Positions 1 to 6,255 are shown, counted from the first letter of the stretch. The stretch: 7,018 nt of DNA from Crocinitomicaceae bacterium (GCA_030833265.1 JAURHO010000083.1:1-7018), one strand, 5' to 3'. A program made the numbers and translations. Notes: generated by a model from the sequence alone, not told the origin.

Positions 1-883
1 TGATTTAATGATAGGTGGTCAAACGTTCATTTCAGCGCTTCAAATAGCAACACAACCTAAAGAAATTCTCCAGAAACTAATTTCAAAAAAAATCACTGCA
101 ATCGCATGGGATTATGTGCGTGATGAAGAAGGTGTTTTTTCAATTGTAAGAACTTTAGGGGAAATTGCCGGAACAACAAGTATTTTAGTTGCAGGCGAAT
201 TATTGTCCTCTTTTTCATCCGGAAAAGGTATAATGTTAGGTGGAATCGCAGGTGTTCAACCCACCGAAATTGTCGTTATTGGCGCTGGTACAGTCGGAGA
301 ATTTGCGACACGATCCGCCTTAGGCTTGGGTGCGTCTGTCAAAGTATTTGACAACTCTTTATCAAGACTCAGACGCCTCCAAAATGACCTCGGCGTTCGG
401 GTTCACACCAGTATATTACAACCAAAAGTTTTGGCCAAAGCAATCCGCAGAGCCGATGTCGTAATTGGTGCCTTGCGTTCCAATATTGGCCGGACACCCT
501 GTGTTGTAAGTGAGGAAATGATTGCCCAAATGAAACCCGGATCAGTCGTTCTGGATATCAGCATTGATCAAGGTGGTTGTTTTGAAACATCTCGAATCAC
601 CAATCATAGTGAACCTACCTTTGAAAAACATGGGGTCACACACTATTGTGTCCCAAATATTGCATCAAGAGTTTCAAGAACCGCCTCATTTGCGCTTTCC
701 AACACATTATCGCCTTTACTTCTTGAAATGGGCGACCGCGGCGGTGTAGCCGACTTAATTCGTACACATGCTGGTTTCAGGAATGGTGTTTACATGTTTA
801 GAGGCATCCTCACCAATGAGGTTCTAGGAAAAGTTTTTGATCTTCAATACAAGGATATCAACCTGATTTTGCCTGGTATTTGA
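1..883 (+). CDS. ald: Alanine dehydrogenase, C-terminal part (5' end outside window)
   Basis: Alanine dehydrogenase catalyses NAD-dependent conversion of L-alanine to pyruvate and ammonia in the cytoplasm. The reading frame is open to the left edge (Asp-Leu precede the first visible Met at base 8), so that Met is internal. About 293 residues are visible; the family is usually near 370-400, so roughly the first 100 residues, with the substrate-binding Arg/Lys/His, are off-window. Visible features are the Rossmann NAD loop GAGTVG (bases 281-298), an acidic residue at the end of the next strand (VFD, Asp codon at 350) that fits NAD rather than NADP use, and the hallmark IDQGGCFETSR block. The Asp codon of that block at 566 matches the family's catalytic Asp. 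The end HYCVPNIASRVSRTASFALSN is also typical. The stop overlaps the next start as TGATG, indicating translational coupling. The frame is intact. The family call is very secure. Confidence 0.96.
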   Translation, partial: DLMIGGQTFISALQIATQPKEILQKLISKKITAIAWDYVRDEEGVFSIVRTLGEIAGTTSILVAGELLSSFSSGKGIMLGGIAGVQPTEIVVIGAGTVGEFATRSALGLGASVKVFDNSLSRLRRLQNDLGVRVHTSILQPKVLAKAIRRADVVIGALRSNIGRTPCVVSEEMIAQMKPGSVVLDISIDQGGCFETSRITNHSEPTFEKHGVTHYCVPNIASRVSRTASFALSNTLSPLLLEMGDRGGVADLIRTHAGFRNGVYMFRGILTNEVLGKVFDLQYKDINLILPGI

Positions 884-1335
884 TGCAAGAACTCACGCCA
901 CTTGCCCTTCCCCCTGCGCCATTAAAGCTCAAGCGCCAAGACAACAAAGTCATGGTGCAGTGCTTAATCAGAAGAAAATATCTCGTACTGACCCCTGAAG
1001 AATGGGTGCGCCAACACCTGATTTCTTTTTTAAACCTCAGCCAAGGATTTGCGCTTGAAAAAATCAGTGTAGAGAAGCAAATTCGATACGATGGTTTTAC
1101 GAAAAGATGGGATATCGTGGTTTTTGATGCAGCCTTCAGTCCTTTTTTACTCATCGAGTGCAAAGCACCTTCCGTGCCTATTTCGAGCTCAGTAATGGAA
1201 CAGATTTCTGTTTATCAAAGAAAAGTACAGGCACCTTACTTAGCTTTAAGCAATGGCCTTAGCCACCAAGTTTTTGCTCTTGATGCCCAAGCTGCTAATT
1301 TACAAACACTCGAAGCGTTTCCGAGTGCAAATTAG
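883..1335 (+). CDS. Stand-alone HSDR_N_2-like PD-(D/E)XK nuclease-fold protein
   Basis: This 150-residue protein resembles the N-terminal domain of type I restriction HsdR subunits (HSDR_N_2 type), which in Bacteroidota often occurs as a small independent protein. Visible motifs are Glu64 in KISVEKQIRYDG, Asp77 in KRWDIVVFD, Glu92-x-Lys94 in LLIECKAP, and Gln107-x3-Tyr111 in MEQISVYQ. Together these form the E / D / ExK / QxxxY pattern of the PD-(D/E)XK fold, so metal-dependent nuclease chemistry is possible. No helicase, HsdM or HsdS gene is visible, so this is not a restriction system as seen here. The ATG at 883 is preferred over the TTG at 880 because it overlaps the ald stop as TGATG. 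The last four bases overlap the convergent DUF4924 gene. The fold assignment is good; activity and biological role are unknown. Confidence 0.82.
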   Translation: MQELTPLALPPAPLKLKRQDNKVMVQCLIRRKYLVLTPEEWVRQHLISFLNLSQGFALEKISVEKQIRYDGFTKRWDIVVFDAAFSPFLLIECKAPSVPISSSVMEQISVYQRKVQAPYLALSNGLSHQVFALDAQAANLQTLEAFPSAN

Positions 1336-1883
1336 TTCTGAAAGAAATTGAGTGCGCCTGATTTCATTTGACTGTAGGCCCTAGAAAGATAAGCCAACTG
1401 AATTCTAAATAAATCAAAAGCAGCTTCTGTTTCTGGGCTAATTTCTTGCTGCTTCATTTTGAGTTGCAGCTTCATGAACATGGCGTGTAACAGTGCCTCA
1501 ACATCTTGACGCTGAGACATATTAGAACGCTTTTTAAATTCAATTAAATCGGGTTGTGCTTGTTCGCAAAGCGTCTTGTATTTTTCGTCATTGACGATCG
1601 TAAGGAGTGTATTGTGTAAGTAAACCAATTCCATCAATACTTCTTCTACCTCTTCGATGTGCCCTTCTTTTTGCAAACCGCGTCTTTGGAATTCGTCCAT
1701 GAGGTTTTCATACCATTGAACGTGATTCGCTAAATCTTCTGGACTTTTTGAGCCCGGGATCAATAATTGGTTCTTTATGAGCGCGAGGTCCAGATCGAAA
1801 CTACGAACCATGGCTTCGATTTGATAGATGTAAAGCAAATATTCGGCAATATTGCTTTCTTTGAGTGCTGAATTAGGCCGCAT
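1332..1883 (-). CDS. DUF4924 family protein
   Basis: A 183-residue cytoplasmic protein with no signal peptide or membrane segment. It appears almost wholly alpha-helical, with many Leu, Glu, Gln and Lys residues in helical spacing. The N-terminal block SNIAEYLLYIYQIEAMVRSFDLD (residues 10-32) matches my recollection of the Bacteroidota-restricted DUF4924 family, and the length fits. No catalytic motif is visible and the family has no function that I know of. It is the last gene of a three-gene minus-strand cluster. Its ATG shares one base with the stop of the OmpH-like gene (TAATG), so translation is probably coupled. Its TAA stop overlaps the TAG of the convergent nuclease-fold gene, leaving no space for a dedicated terminator. 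The gene is secure; the family name is probable. Confidence 0.85.
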   Translation of the reverse strand: MRPNSALKESNIAEYLLYIYQIEAMVRSFDLDLALIKNQLLIPGSKSPEDLANHVQWYENLMDEFQRRGLQKEGHIEEVEEVLMELVYLHNTLLTIVNDEKYKTLCEQAQPDLIEFKKRSNMSQRQDVEALLHAMFMKLQLKMKQQEISPETEAAFDLFRIQLAYLSRAYSQMKSGALNFFQN

Positions 1884-2473
1884 TATTCTAGATCCTTTTC
1901 TATTTCTTTTTGGTTCTCGTTGAGGAAGCTAATGAAAGCCTTTGTTACATCCATGTTTTTGTTGATGTAATTGATTTGCCCTCCCTGCCCTTGAATGAGC
2001 AAGAGGTCAATATGGTGCATTTCACAGTATTTCTTGCCCCAAGTCTCCACTTTTTTATTGATTTCCTCAAGTGACTTCAAGGTTGCTTTTTCAATTTTTT
2101 CGCCTTCGACTTGTTGGTAGCGCATTAAATCAGCCTGCATCTGTTGGGCTTTTTGTTGGACCATTGCCAACTCATTTTGCGATAACAAACCTGCGCGGGC
2201 TTCTTGTTCTTTTTTAATGACGAAATCCTCGTAGACTTTATTTCTTTTTGTCAGTTCTGCTTCAAAAAGTCGTTGTTTTTTTTCGGCGCGGGCCTCTTCT
2301 TTTTTAAAGTAGTCAAAGTACTTTTTAACGCTATCATTTGCATAGTAAGCGATTTTTAGCCCCTCAAGGTCTTTTGCTTCCACTTTAGGAATTGACTTTG
2401 TGCTTGGTTTTTTATCAGAATTACAAGCTCCGAACAGACCGATTGCTAGACTAAATAGGATGATTTTTTTCAT
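1883..2473 (-). CDS. OmpH/Skp family periplasmic chaperone-like lipoprotein
   Basis: A 196-residue protein. I chose the ATG at 2473 because it begins a clear signal peptide, MKKIILFSLAIGLFGAC, with a lipobox-like end and lipidated Cys17; an upstream in-frame start at 2533 would bury that signal. After a short polar linker, residues 39-45 (LKIAYYA) form the first OmpH strand. A long charged coiled coil follows (about 50-145, rich in Lys, Glu, Gln and Ala), then a C-terminal part (YCEMHHIDLLLIQGQGGQINYINKNMDVTKAFISFLNE) that matches the closing strands and DVT motif of OmpH. Skp/OmpH proteins are tentacled trimers that hold unfolded outer-membrane proteins. Here lipid anchoring is inferred, which would tether it to a membrane; the Phe at the lipobox -3 position is slightly unusual. 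The start overlaps the upstream gene's stop as ATGA. The family is secure; the client proteins are unknown. Confidence 0.88.
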   Translation of the reverse strand: MKKIILFSLAIGLFGACNSDKKPSTKSIPKVEAKDLEGLKIAYYANDSVKKYFDYFKKEEARAEKKQRLFEAELTKRNKVYEDFVIKKEQEARAGLLSQNELAMVQQKAQQMQADLMRYQQVEGEKIEKATLKSLEEINKKVETWGKKYCEMHHIDLLLIQGQGGQINYINKNMDVTKAFISFLNENQKEIEKDLE

Positions 2474-2712
2474 AGTAATTGTTGTTGAATTTGTATCCAG
2501 CGTGTTCTCATGTTTAGAAAGTCTTGAAGACAAGCTGAATAAAAAGCCGGTGTGAGCGCCGCTTCGAGCAAATTGGTATCTGAAATATTTTCAGCTGGAA
2601 CCTTAAAAGATTGCTCATAATCATCGAGCGTAATGCTTAAAATGTACTTGTTGTTATATTGGTGAAGTTGCACCAAAAAATGCTCGTGCGGTATTTGTTT
2701 AATTAGGCGCAT
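2470..2712 (-). CDS. Small conserved-looking protein of unknown function
   Basis: An 80-residue protein that I do not confidently recognise. It starts MRLIKQIPHEHFLVQLHQYNNKYILSITLDDYEQSFKV, which reads as three or four alternating beta strands, followed by a helical half (NLLEAALTPAFYSACLQDFLNMRTRWIQIQQQLL). There is no signal peptide, membrane segment, Cys pair or catalytic motif. It vaguely resembles short uncharacterised Bacteroidota proteins beginning MKLIKKIP, but that is memory and not a search result. It leads the minus-strand cluster and overlaps the OmpH-like start by four bases (ATGA), which supports it being a real translated gene. A TATATTTG promoter box sits only four bases upstream of its ATG, so its mRNA may have almost no leader. 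Confidence 0.75.
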   Translation of the reverse strand: MRLIKQIPHEHFLVQLHQYNNKYILSITLDDYEQSFKVPAENISDTNLLEAALTPAFYSACLQDFLNMRTRWIQIQQQLL

Positions 2713-2716
2713 GCTA

Positions 2717-2724
2717 CAAATATA
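2717..2724 (-). promoter_or_regulatory. Bacteroidota -7 box driving the minus-strand cluster
   Basis: On the minus strand this reads TATATTTG, a full match to the TAnnTTTG -7 element used by the primary sigma factor of Bacteroidota. It ends four bases before the ATG at 2712, so transcription would start at about the first codon. I see no good TTG -33 element at the expected distance; a tandem TTTGCTG repeat on the plus strand (2730-2744) occupies that region. AT-rich chance matches are possible. Confidence 0.5.
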
Positions 2725-2760
2725 AGGTGTTTGCTGCTTTGCTGTGCCGAAGAATTACGG

Positions 2761-2770
2761 TGCAATTGCA
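2761..2770. repeat. 10-bp perfect palindrome TGCAATTGCA in a divergent intergenic region
   Basis: TGCAATTGCA equals its own reverse complement and lies between the two divergent promoters of this 157-base gap. Its position, about 21 bases upstream of the -33 element of the RRM gene, would suit a regulator binding as a dimer. No regulator gene is adjacent and symmetry does not extend beyond 10 bp, so chance is a real alternative. Confidence 0.3.
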
Positions 2771-2790
2771 ATATTTTTTTTCAAAAAGCA

Positions 2791-2819
2791 TTGTATTTTT
2801 CATTTTTATTCTAATTTCG
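2791..2819 (+). promoter_or_regulatory. Promoter of the RRM protein gene
   Basis: A TTG -33 element (2791-2793), an 18-base AT-rich spacer, and TAATTTCG (2812-2819) as the -7 box, which matches TAnnTTTG at all but one defined position. The spacing fits Bacteroidota primary-sigma promoters. The predicted start near 2824-2826 would give a leader of about 45 bases, with no Shine-Dalgarno sequence before the ATG at 2870. Confidence 0.55.
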
Positions 2820-2869
2820 GAGCAAGAACTTGAAGTATTTACCTAATTCTGCGTCGTTTAATTTCTTCT

Positions 2870-3460
2870 ATGACTAGTATTTTTGTTGCCAAACTAGACT
2901 TTGGCGTTACAAATCAAGAGCTCCGACAACTATTCGAAGCTTACGGAACTGTTCTCAAAGCCACTATTGCTACTGATCGCGAAACAGGTAAGCCTCGCGG
3001 CTTTGCCTTCGTTGAAATGGCCGATAAACAAGAAGCCCTTGCTGCTATCGATGCACTCGATGGTTACGTGATCAATGGCAGAGCATTGGCTGTTAAAGAA
3101 GCTGAACAACGCAGCAATGATCGTCCGGCACCACGTCCTTCCACCACGGCGGGCGCAAGTGAAGCGCCAGCGCGTTCAGAGCATTTCAGAGTGCCAACTG
3201 AGCCAAGCACCGATCTCGGAACAACTGGTTTTGTCTCTCCTAAACTTGAACCGCGCAAAAAAAGCAAAGACAAGGATAGAAAACCTGGCGACGATGATAA
3301 TCGCAACAAGAAGCCTAAAATGGATGCCTACAAAAAGAGTGGCAAAAGTTCGCGTTTCTTTGACGATGACGACGACGATTTTGACGACGAGCTCTTCAAT
3401 TATAAGAAGTCTGATGAAGAGGATGACTTTTTCGACGAAGACGAAGACGACGAAATCTAG
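2870..3460 (+). CDS. RRM-domain RNA-binding protein with lysine-rich and acidic tail
   Basis: A 196-residue cytoplasmic protein. Residues 3-79 form one RNA recognition motif, with RNP2 IFVAKL (4-9) and RNP1 RGFAFVEM (43-50), whose aromatic residues stack on RNA bases. RNP2 has Lys8 where Asn is common. Most bacterial single-RRM proteins end near 80-110 residues; this one adds a long, probably disordered extension. It comprises a Pro/Ala/Ser/Thr segment (80-125), a Lys/Arg-rich stretch (about 128-159, PRKKSKDKDRK and KKPKMDAYKKSGK), then a strongly acidic end (160-196) with runs of Asp and Glu broken by Phe and Tyr. Such proteins are common in Bacteroidota and are thought to act as post-transcriptional regulators or RNA chaperones; the targets here are unknown. 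A divergent promoter region lies upstream, and cca follows 47 bases downstream behind its own promoter. Confidence 0.93.
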   Translation: MTSIFVAKLDFGVTNQELRQLFEAYGTVLKATIATDRETGKPRGFAFVEMADKQEALAAIDALDGYVINGRALAVKEAEQRSNDRPAPRPSTTAGASEAPARSEHFRVPTEPSTDLGTTGFVSPKLEPRKKSKDKDRKPGDDDNRNKKPKMDAYKKSGKSSRFFDDDDDDFDDELFNYKKSDEEDDFFDEDEDDEI

Positions 3461-3474
3461 TCTAAGTTAGGCGC

Positions 3475-3501
3475 TTGTTTCGGGGATTACTTTTAACTTT
3501 G
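3475..3501 (+). promoter_or_regulatory. Promoter immediately before cca
   Basis: TAACTTTG (3494-3501) is a perfect TAnnTTTG -7 box. TTG at 3475-3477 could be the -33 element, with a 16-base spacer that is slightly short. The box ends six bases before the cca ATG at 3508, so the predicted transcript start falls at or next to the start codon. It lies in the gap after the RRM gene, so cca need not depend on read-through. Confidence 0.55.
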
Positions 3502-3507
3502 TGCCCC

Positions 3508-4944
3508 ATGAATTTTTCTTCCGCCCCTCAGCTCAAACATCCTGTATTCAAAGTACTGGCGCAATACGCTGCTCAGGAGGGCATTGAAGTTTATGTCATT
3601 GGCGGTTGGGTGAGAGACCTTCTTCTTGAAATACCAAGTAAAGACATCGATATTTTAGTGCTCGGCGATGGCCCCGCACTAGCAAACGCAGTAGCTCAAA
3701 TTTTAAAAGTCAAAAAGGTCAGTGTTTTCAAAAATTATGGCACTGCTCATTTTCGTTACAAAGACCTCGATGTAGAATTTGTAGGCGCGCGCAAAGAATC
3801 ATACCAAGCCAATTCGCGCAAACCATTTACAGAAAGTGGCACACTACAAGACGATCAAAATCGCCGTGATTTCACCATTAATTCAATGGCCATCAGTCTG
3901 AATGCAGCTAATTATGGTGCACTCATTGACCCATTTAATGGACTTTCAGACCTCGAAAAAGGCATCATTCGAACTCCCCTTGACCCCGTTGTGACCTACA
4001 ACGACGATCCACTGCGCATGCTAAGGGCAATTCGTTTTGCCACGAGACTTGACTTCAAAATCGAGCGCTCAAGCCTCGAGGCCATGAGTCAATTAGCACC
4101 AAGACTCAGCATCATTTCTCAAGAACGCATCACCGATGAGCTCAACAAAATGATTTTAACTGAAAAACCATCAAGAGCTTTTAAATTGTTACACGTCACA
4201 GGCTTGCTCGAACAGTTTTTTCCAGAAATGATTGCCCTCCAAGGTATAGAAACCCGTGATGGGAAGGCACACAAAGACAACTTCTTGCACACCTTAGAAG
4301 TGCTCGACAACATTGCTTTAAATACCGATCAACTTTGGTTGCGCTGGGCAGCAATTTTACACGATATTGCCAAGCCACCTACCAAGCGCTTTGATAAAAT
4401 TGTGGGCTGGACCTTCCATGGCCACGAAGAATTAGGAGCCAAAATGGTGCCGCGCATTTTTACGCGTTTGCGGCTTCCACTTGATTACCAAATGAAGTAT
4501 GTACAAAAGTTGGTGCGCCTACATTTACGACCAATAGCTTTGGTAAAAGGTTCCGTCACAGACGCTGCGGTGAGGCGCTTGCTCCACGAAGCAGGCGATG
4601 ACATCGAGGACCTCATGACCCTATGCAACGCCGATATCACGAGTAAAAATGAGTTCAAAGTGAAGCGCTACAAGCAAAACTTTGAATTGGTTGCCGAGAA
4701 ATTAAAACTGGTAGAAGAAAAAGACCGTGTCCGGAATTTTCAACCACCCGTATCTGGTCAACTCATTATGGACACCTTCAACATTGGACCCTGCGCTGCC
4801 ATCGGCACCATTAAAATGCACATCAAAGATTCCATTTTGGAGGGGACCATCCCGAACGAACCCAAAGAAGCCATTGAAGAGATGCTCCGAATTGGCGCTA
4901 CCATGGGTTTAATTGTCCATCGTCAGCCAGTGCTTTCTGAATAA
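3508..4944 (+). CDS. cca: CCA tRNA nucleotidyltransferase (class II, with HD domain)
   Basis: This enzyme adds or repairs the 3'-terminal CCA of tRNAs using CTP and ATP. The 478-residue protein has the class II poly(A) polymerase/CCA-adding layout. Visible are GGWVRD (32-37), catalytic Asp46 and Asp48 in KDIDIL, a probable third carboxylate at Glu90 (DVEF), the NRRDFTINSMA motif (118-128), and the nucleotide-reading DDPLRMLRAIRFA block (166-178). A C-terminal HD-type domain has His261 (FLHTLE) and His285-Asp286 (LHDIAKP). The domain order fits Bacteroidota full-length CCA enzymes; a pure poly(A) polymerase is unlikely but cannot be excluded by eye. The ATG at 3508 is chosen over the in-frame TTG at 3475 because a perfect -7 box lies between them. 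It appears to lead an operon with the next three genes, the nearest 29 bases away. Confidence 0.95.
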   Translation: MNFSSAPQLKHPVFKVLAQYAAQEGIEVYVIGGWVRDLLLEIPSKDIDILVLGDGPALANAVAQILKVKKVSVFKNYGTAHFRYKDLDVEFVGARKESYQANSRKPFTESGTLQDDQNRRDFTINSMAISLNAANYGALIDPFNGLSDLEKGIIRTPLDPVVTYNDDPLRMLRAIRFATRLDFKIERSSLEAMSQLAPRLSIISQERITDELNKMILTEKPSRAFKLLHVTGLLEQFFPEMIALQGIETRDGKAHKDNFLHTLEVLDNIALNTDQLWLRWAAILHDIAKPPTKRFDKIVGWTFHGHEELGAKMVPRIFTRLRLPLDYQMKYVQKLVRLHLRPIALVKGSVTDAAVRRLLHEAGDDIEDLMTLCNADITSKNEFKVKRYKQNFELVAEKLKLVEEKDRVRNFQPPVSGQLIMDTFNIGPCAAIGTIKMHIKDSILEGTIPNEPKEAIEEMLRIGATMGLIVHRQPVLSE

Positions 4945-4973
4945 TACTTACCTTTATCTTAAATCAGAACGAG

Positions 4974-5540
4974 ATGCCAGGATTAAAATTTCGAGTCCTA
5001 CTCGATAGCGATAAAAACGAAGAAGTTTTCAGAGACATCGTCATCGCCAACGATGCTAACTTTGAGACCTTTTATCAAGCCATAATGGATGCCTTTAGCT
5101 TCAAAGGTGATCAAATGGCCAGCTTCTATGTTTCCAATGATTCCTGGGACAAGGGCCACGAACTTTCTCTACTAGATCTCTCCTATGACGACGACGCCAT
5201 AGATGAACCGGCAAGTGTCATGAAAAATGCGGTCATTCAAGACTTTTTACAAGAGCCTGACCAACGATTTATTTTAGTATACGACTTCTTGCGCATGTGG
5301 ATTTTCTTAATTGAGCTCATCGCCTATGAAAAAGAAAATCCGGCAGCTCCAATTATGGCCTTAGCCATCGGGACCGCACCCTCCGAGCAATCCCGTGCCC
5401 TCCTCGATGAAAACCTTTTCGGAGAAGAAGTTTTAGGCAATCCGTCAGCCGATGAAGAGGAAGACGAGTTTGGTTTCCAAGACTTCGATGACGACTACGC
5501 CGACGACGACCTCAATGACTACAGCGAATATGAATACTAA
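4974..5540 (+). CDS. pRiA4b ORF-3 family protein (annotated elsewhere as 'IS1096 passenger TnpR')
   Basis: A 188-residue soluble protein. The N-terminal half (LKFRVLLDSDKNEEVFRDIVIANDANFETFYQAIMDAFSF) is the ubiquitin-like start of the pRiA4b ORF-3 family. The conserved blocks QMASFYVSNDSWDKG (47-61) and FILVYDFLRMWIFLIEL (99-115) follow. In Bacteroidota this family is a chromosomal protein near 180-190 residues. The database name hinting at transposon resolvases is misleading: no serine or tyrosine recombinase motif is present and no insertion sequence is nearby. The last 31 residues (158-188) are almost all Asp, Glu, Tyr and Phe and are probably disordered. The next gene's start lies inside this gene's last codons, an 11-base overlap. 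Its molecular function is not known to me. Confidence 0.87.
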   Translation: MPGLKFRVLLDSDKNEEVFRDIVIANDANFETFYQAIMDAFSFKGDQMASFYVSNDSWDKGHELSLLDLSYDDDAIDEPASVMKNAVIQDFLQEPDQRFILVYDFLRMWIFLIELIAYEKENPAAPIMALAIGTAPSEQSRALLDENLFGEEVLGNPSADEEEDEFGFQDFDDDYADDDLNDYSEYEY

Positions 5541-6255
5541 AAATACCAAACCAACTGGGGACCCAATTGGCCAAGCCATCCTTGATTACTCAAAGACCAA
5601 AAAACCTTTTGACATCATTGTATCTTCAGACCTCTGTGATGACGATATCATTCCGATTGAAGTCTTGTTCCGTTCTGAAAAAGACATGCCCGAACTCGAA
5701 TTGGAAGCATTGAGTCTTTGTAAAGGCAAAGTACTCGACATTGGCGCTGGTGCTGGTGTGCATAGTTTAGTGCTACAAGATTACGGTCTTGACGTCACCC
5801 CAATCGACCTCTCTGCAGGTGCGGTTACCTACATGAAAACTTTAGGGCTTAACGCCAAACAACAGGACTTCTACGCTTTAAAGCCCTCTCAAAAATACAA
5901 CACCATTCTTTCTTTAATGAATGGCTTTGGTCTTGCTCAAAAATTATCCAAGCTCCCTGCTTTTTTAAAGCATGCTTATGATTTACTAGAACCAGGAGGT
6001 TGCCTCATCGCTGATTCTACCGATGTCAAATACCTTTATGAGGATGAAGACGGTTCTGTTTGGCTAGACCTCAATGCCGAATACTATGGCAACTTCAAAT
6101 TTCAGATGCACTATCAAAAAATAAGCGGCCCCGAATTTGAATGGCTCTATATTGACTACGACACTTTGCATCAACACGCCACTGAGATGGGTTTCAAATG
6201 CCGTCGTGCGTGCACCTATGAAGATCATTACTTAGCTGTTTTGCAAAAACCATGA
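5530..6255 (+). CDS. Class I SAM-dependent methyltransferase
   Basis: A 241-residue cytoplasmic protein with a seven-strand Rossmann-like methyltransferase domain. Motif I is VLDIGAGAG (68-76), which binds S-adenosylmethionine. The acidic end of strand 2 is Asp93 in VTPIDLS. A motif IV-like segment YNTILSLMNGFG follows, and FLKHAYDLLEPGGCLIAD is the typical post-I/motif VI region. The substrate cannot be read from the sequence; small molecule, protein and RNA are all possible. Two nearby starts exist, ATG 5515 and ATG 5530. I chose 5530 as the one with the smaller overlap (11 bases) with the preceding gene; a longer open frame from 5452 yields a Thr/Ser-rich shadow of the acidic tail and is rejected. 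The stop overlaps the FKBP-like start, so coupling is likely. Confidence 0.88.
   Translation: MNTKNTKPTGDPIGQAILDYSKTKKPFDIIVSSDLCDDDIIPIEVLFRSEKDMPELELEALSLCKGKVLDIGAGAGVHSLVLQDYGLDVTPIDLSAGAVTYMKTLGLNAKQQDFYALKPSQKYNTILSLMNGFGLAQKLSKLPAFLKHAYDLLEPGGCLIADSTDVKYLYEDEDGSVWLDLNAEYYGNFKFQMHYQKISGPEFEWLYIDYDTLHQHATEMGFKCRRACTYEDHYLAVLQKP

Noticed and set aside
8..883. The ATG at base 8 as the start of alanine dehydrogenase
   Set aside because: The frame is open to the window edge and the family needs about 100 more residues with substrate-binding sites, so this Met is internal.
883..1335. A type I restriction-modification system
   Set aside because: Only the small nuclease-fold domain is present; there is no helicase motor, methyltransferase subunit or specificity subunit nearby.
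2471..2533. An upstream start at 2533 for the OmpH-like gene
   Set aside because: It would put 20 polar residues before a clear lipoprotein signal peptide, and it is the overlapping end of the 80-residue gene.
2771..2781. The T-rich run as a transcription terminator
   Set aside because: No stable GC stem precedes it, and it lies upstream of both divergent genes where a terminator has no obvious purpose.
3064..3470. Open frames on both strands inside the RRM gene (3064-3309 minus, 3075-3470 plus)
   Set aside because: They are low-complexity shadows of the repetitive GAC/GAT/AAG codons, with no recognisable domain or start signal.
4119..4378. Short minus-strand open frames inside cca, and similar ones at 564-749, 858-1163 and 4727-4912
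   Set aside because: They lie wholly or mostly within well-supported genes and have no family resemblance.
4949..4956. TACCTTTA as a promoter for the pRiA4b-family gene
   Set aside because: It lacks the final G of the -7 box and has no TTG at the right distance; read-through from cca across a 29-base gap is simpler.
5452..5529. A longer N-terminus for the methyltransferase from 5452
   Set aside because: The extra residues are a Thr/Ser/Met-rich out-of-frame reading of the acidic codons of the preceding gene.
4974..5540. A mobile element or resolvase, as the family's common database name suggests
   Set aside because: No recombinase motif, inverted repeats, target duplication or transposase is visible; the family is chromosomal in Bacteroidota.
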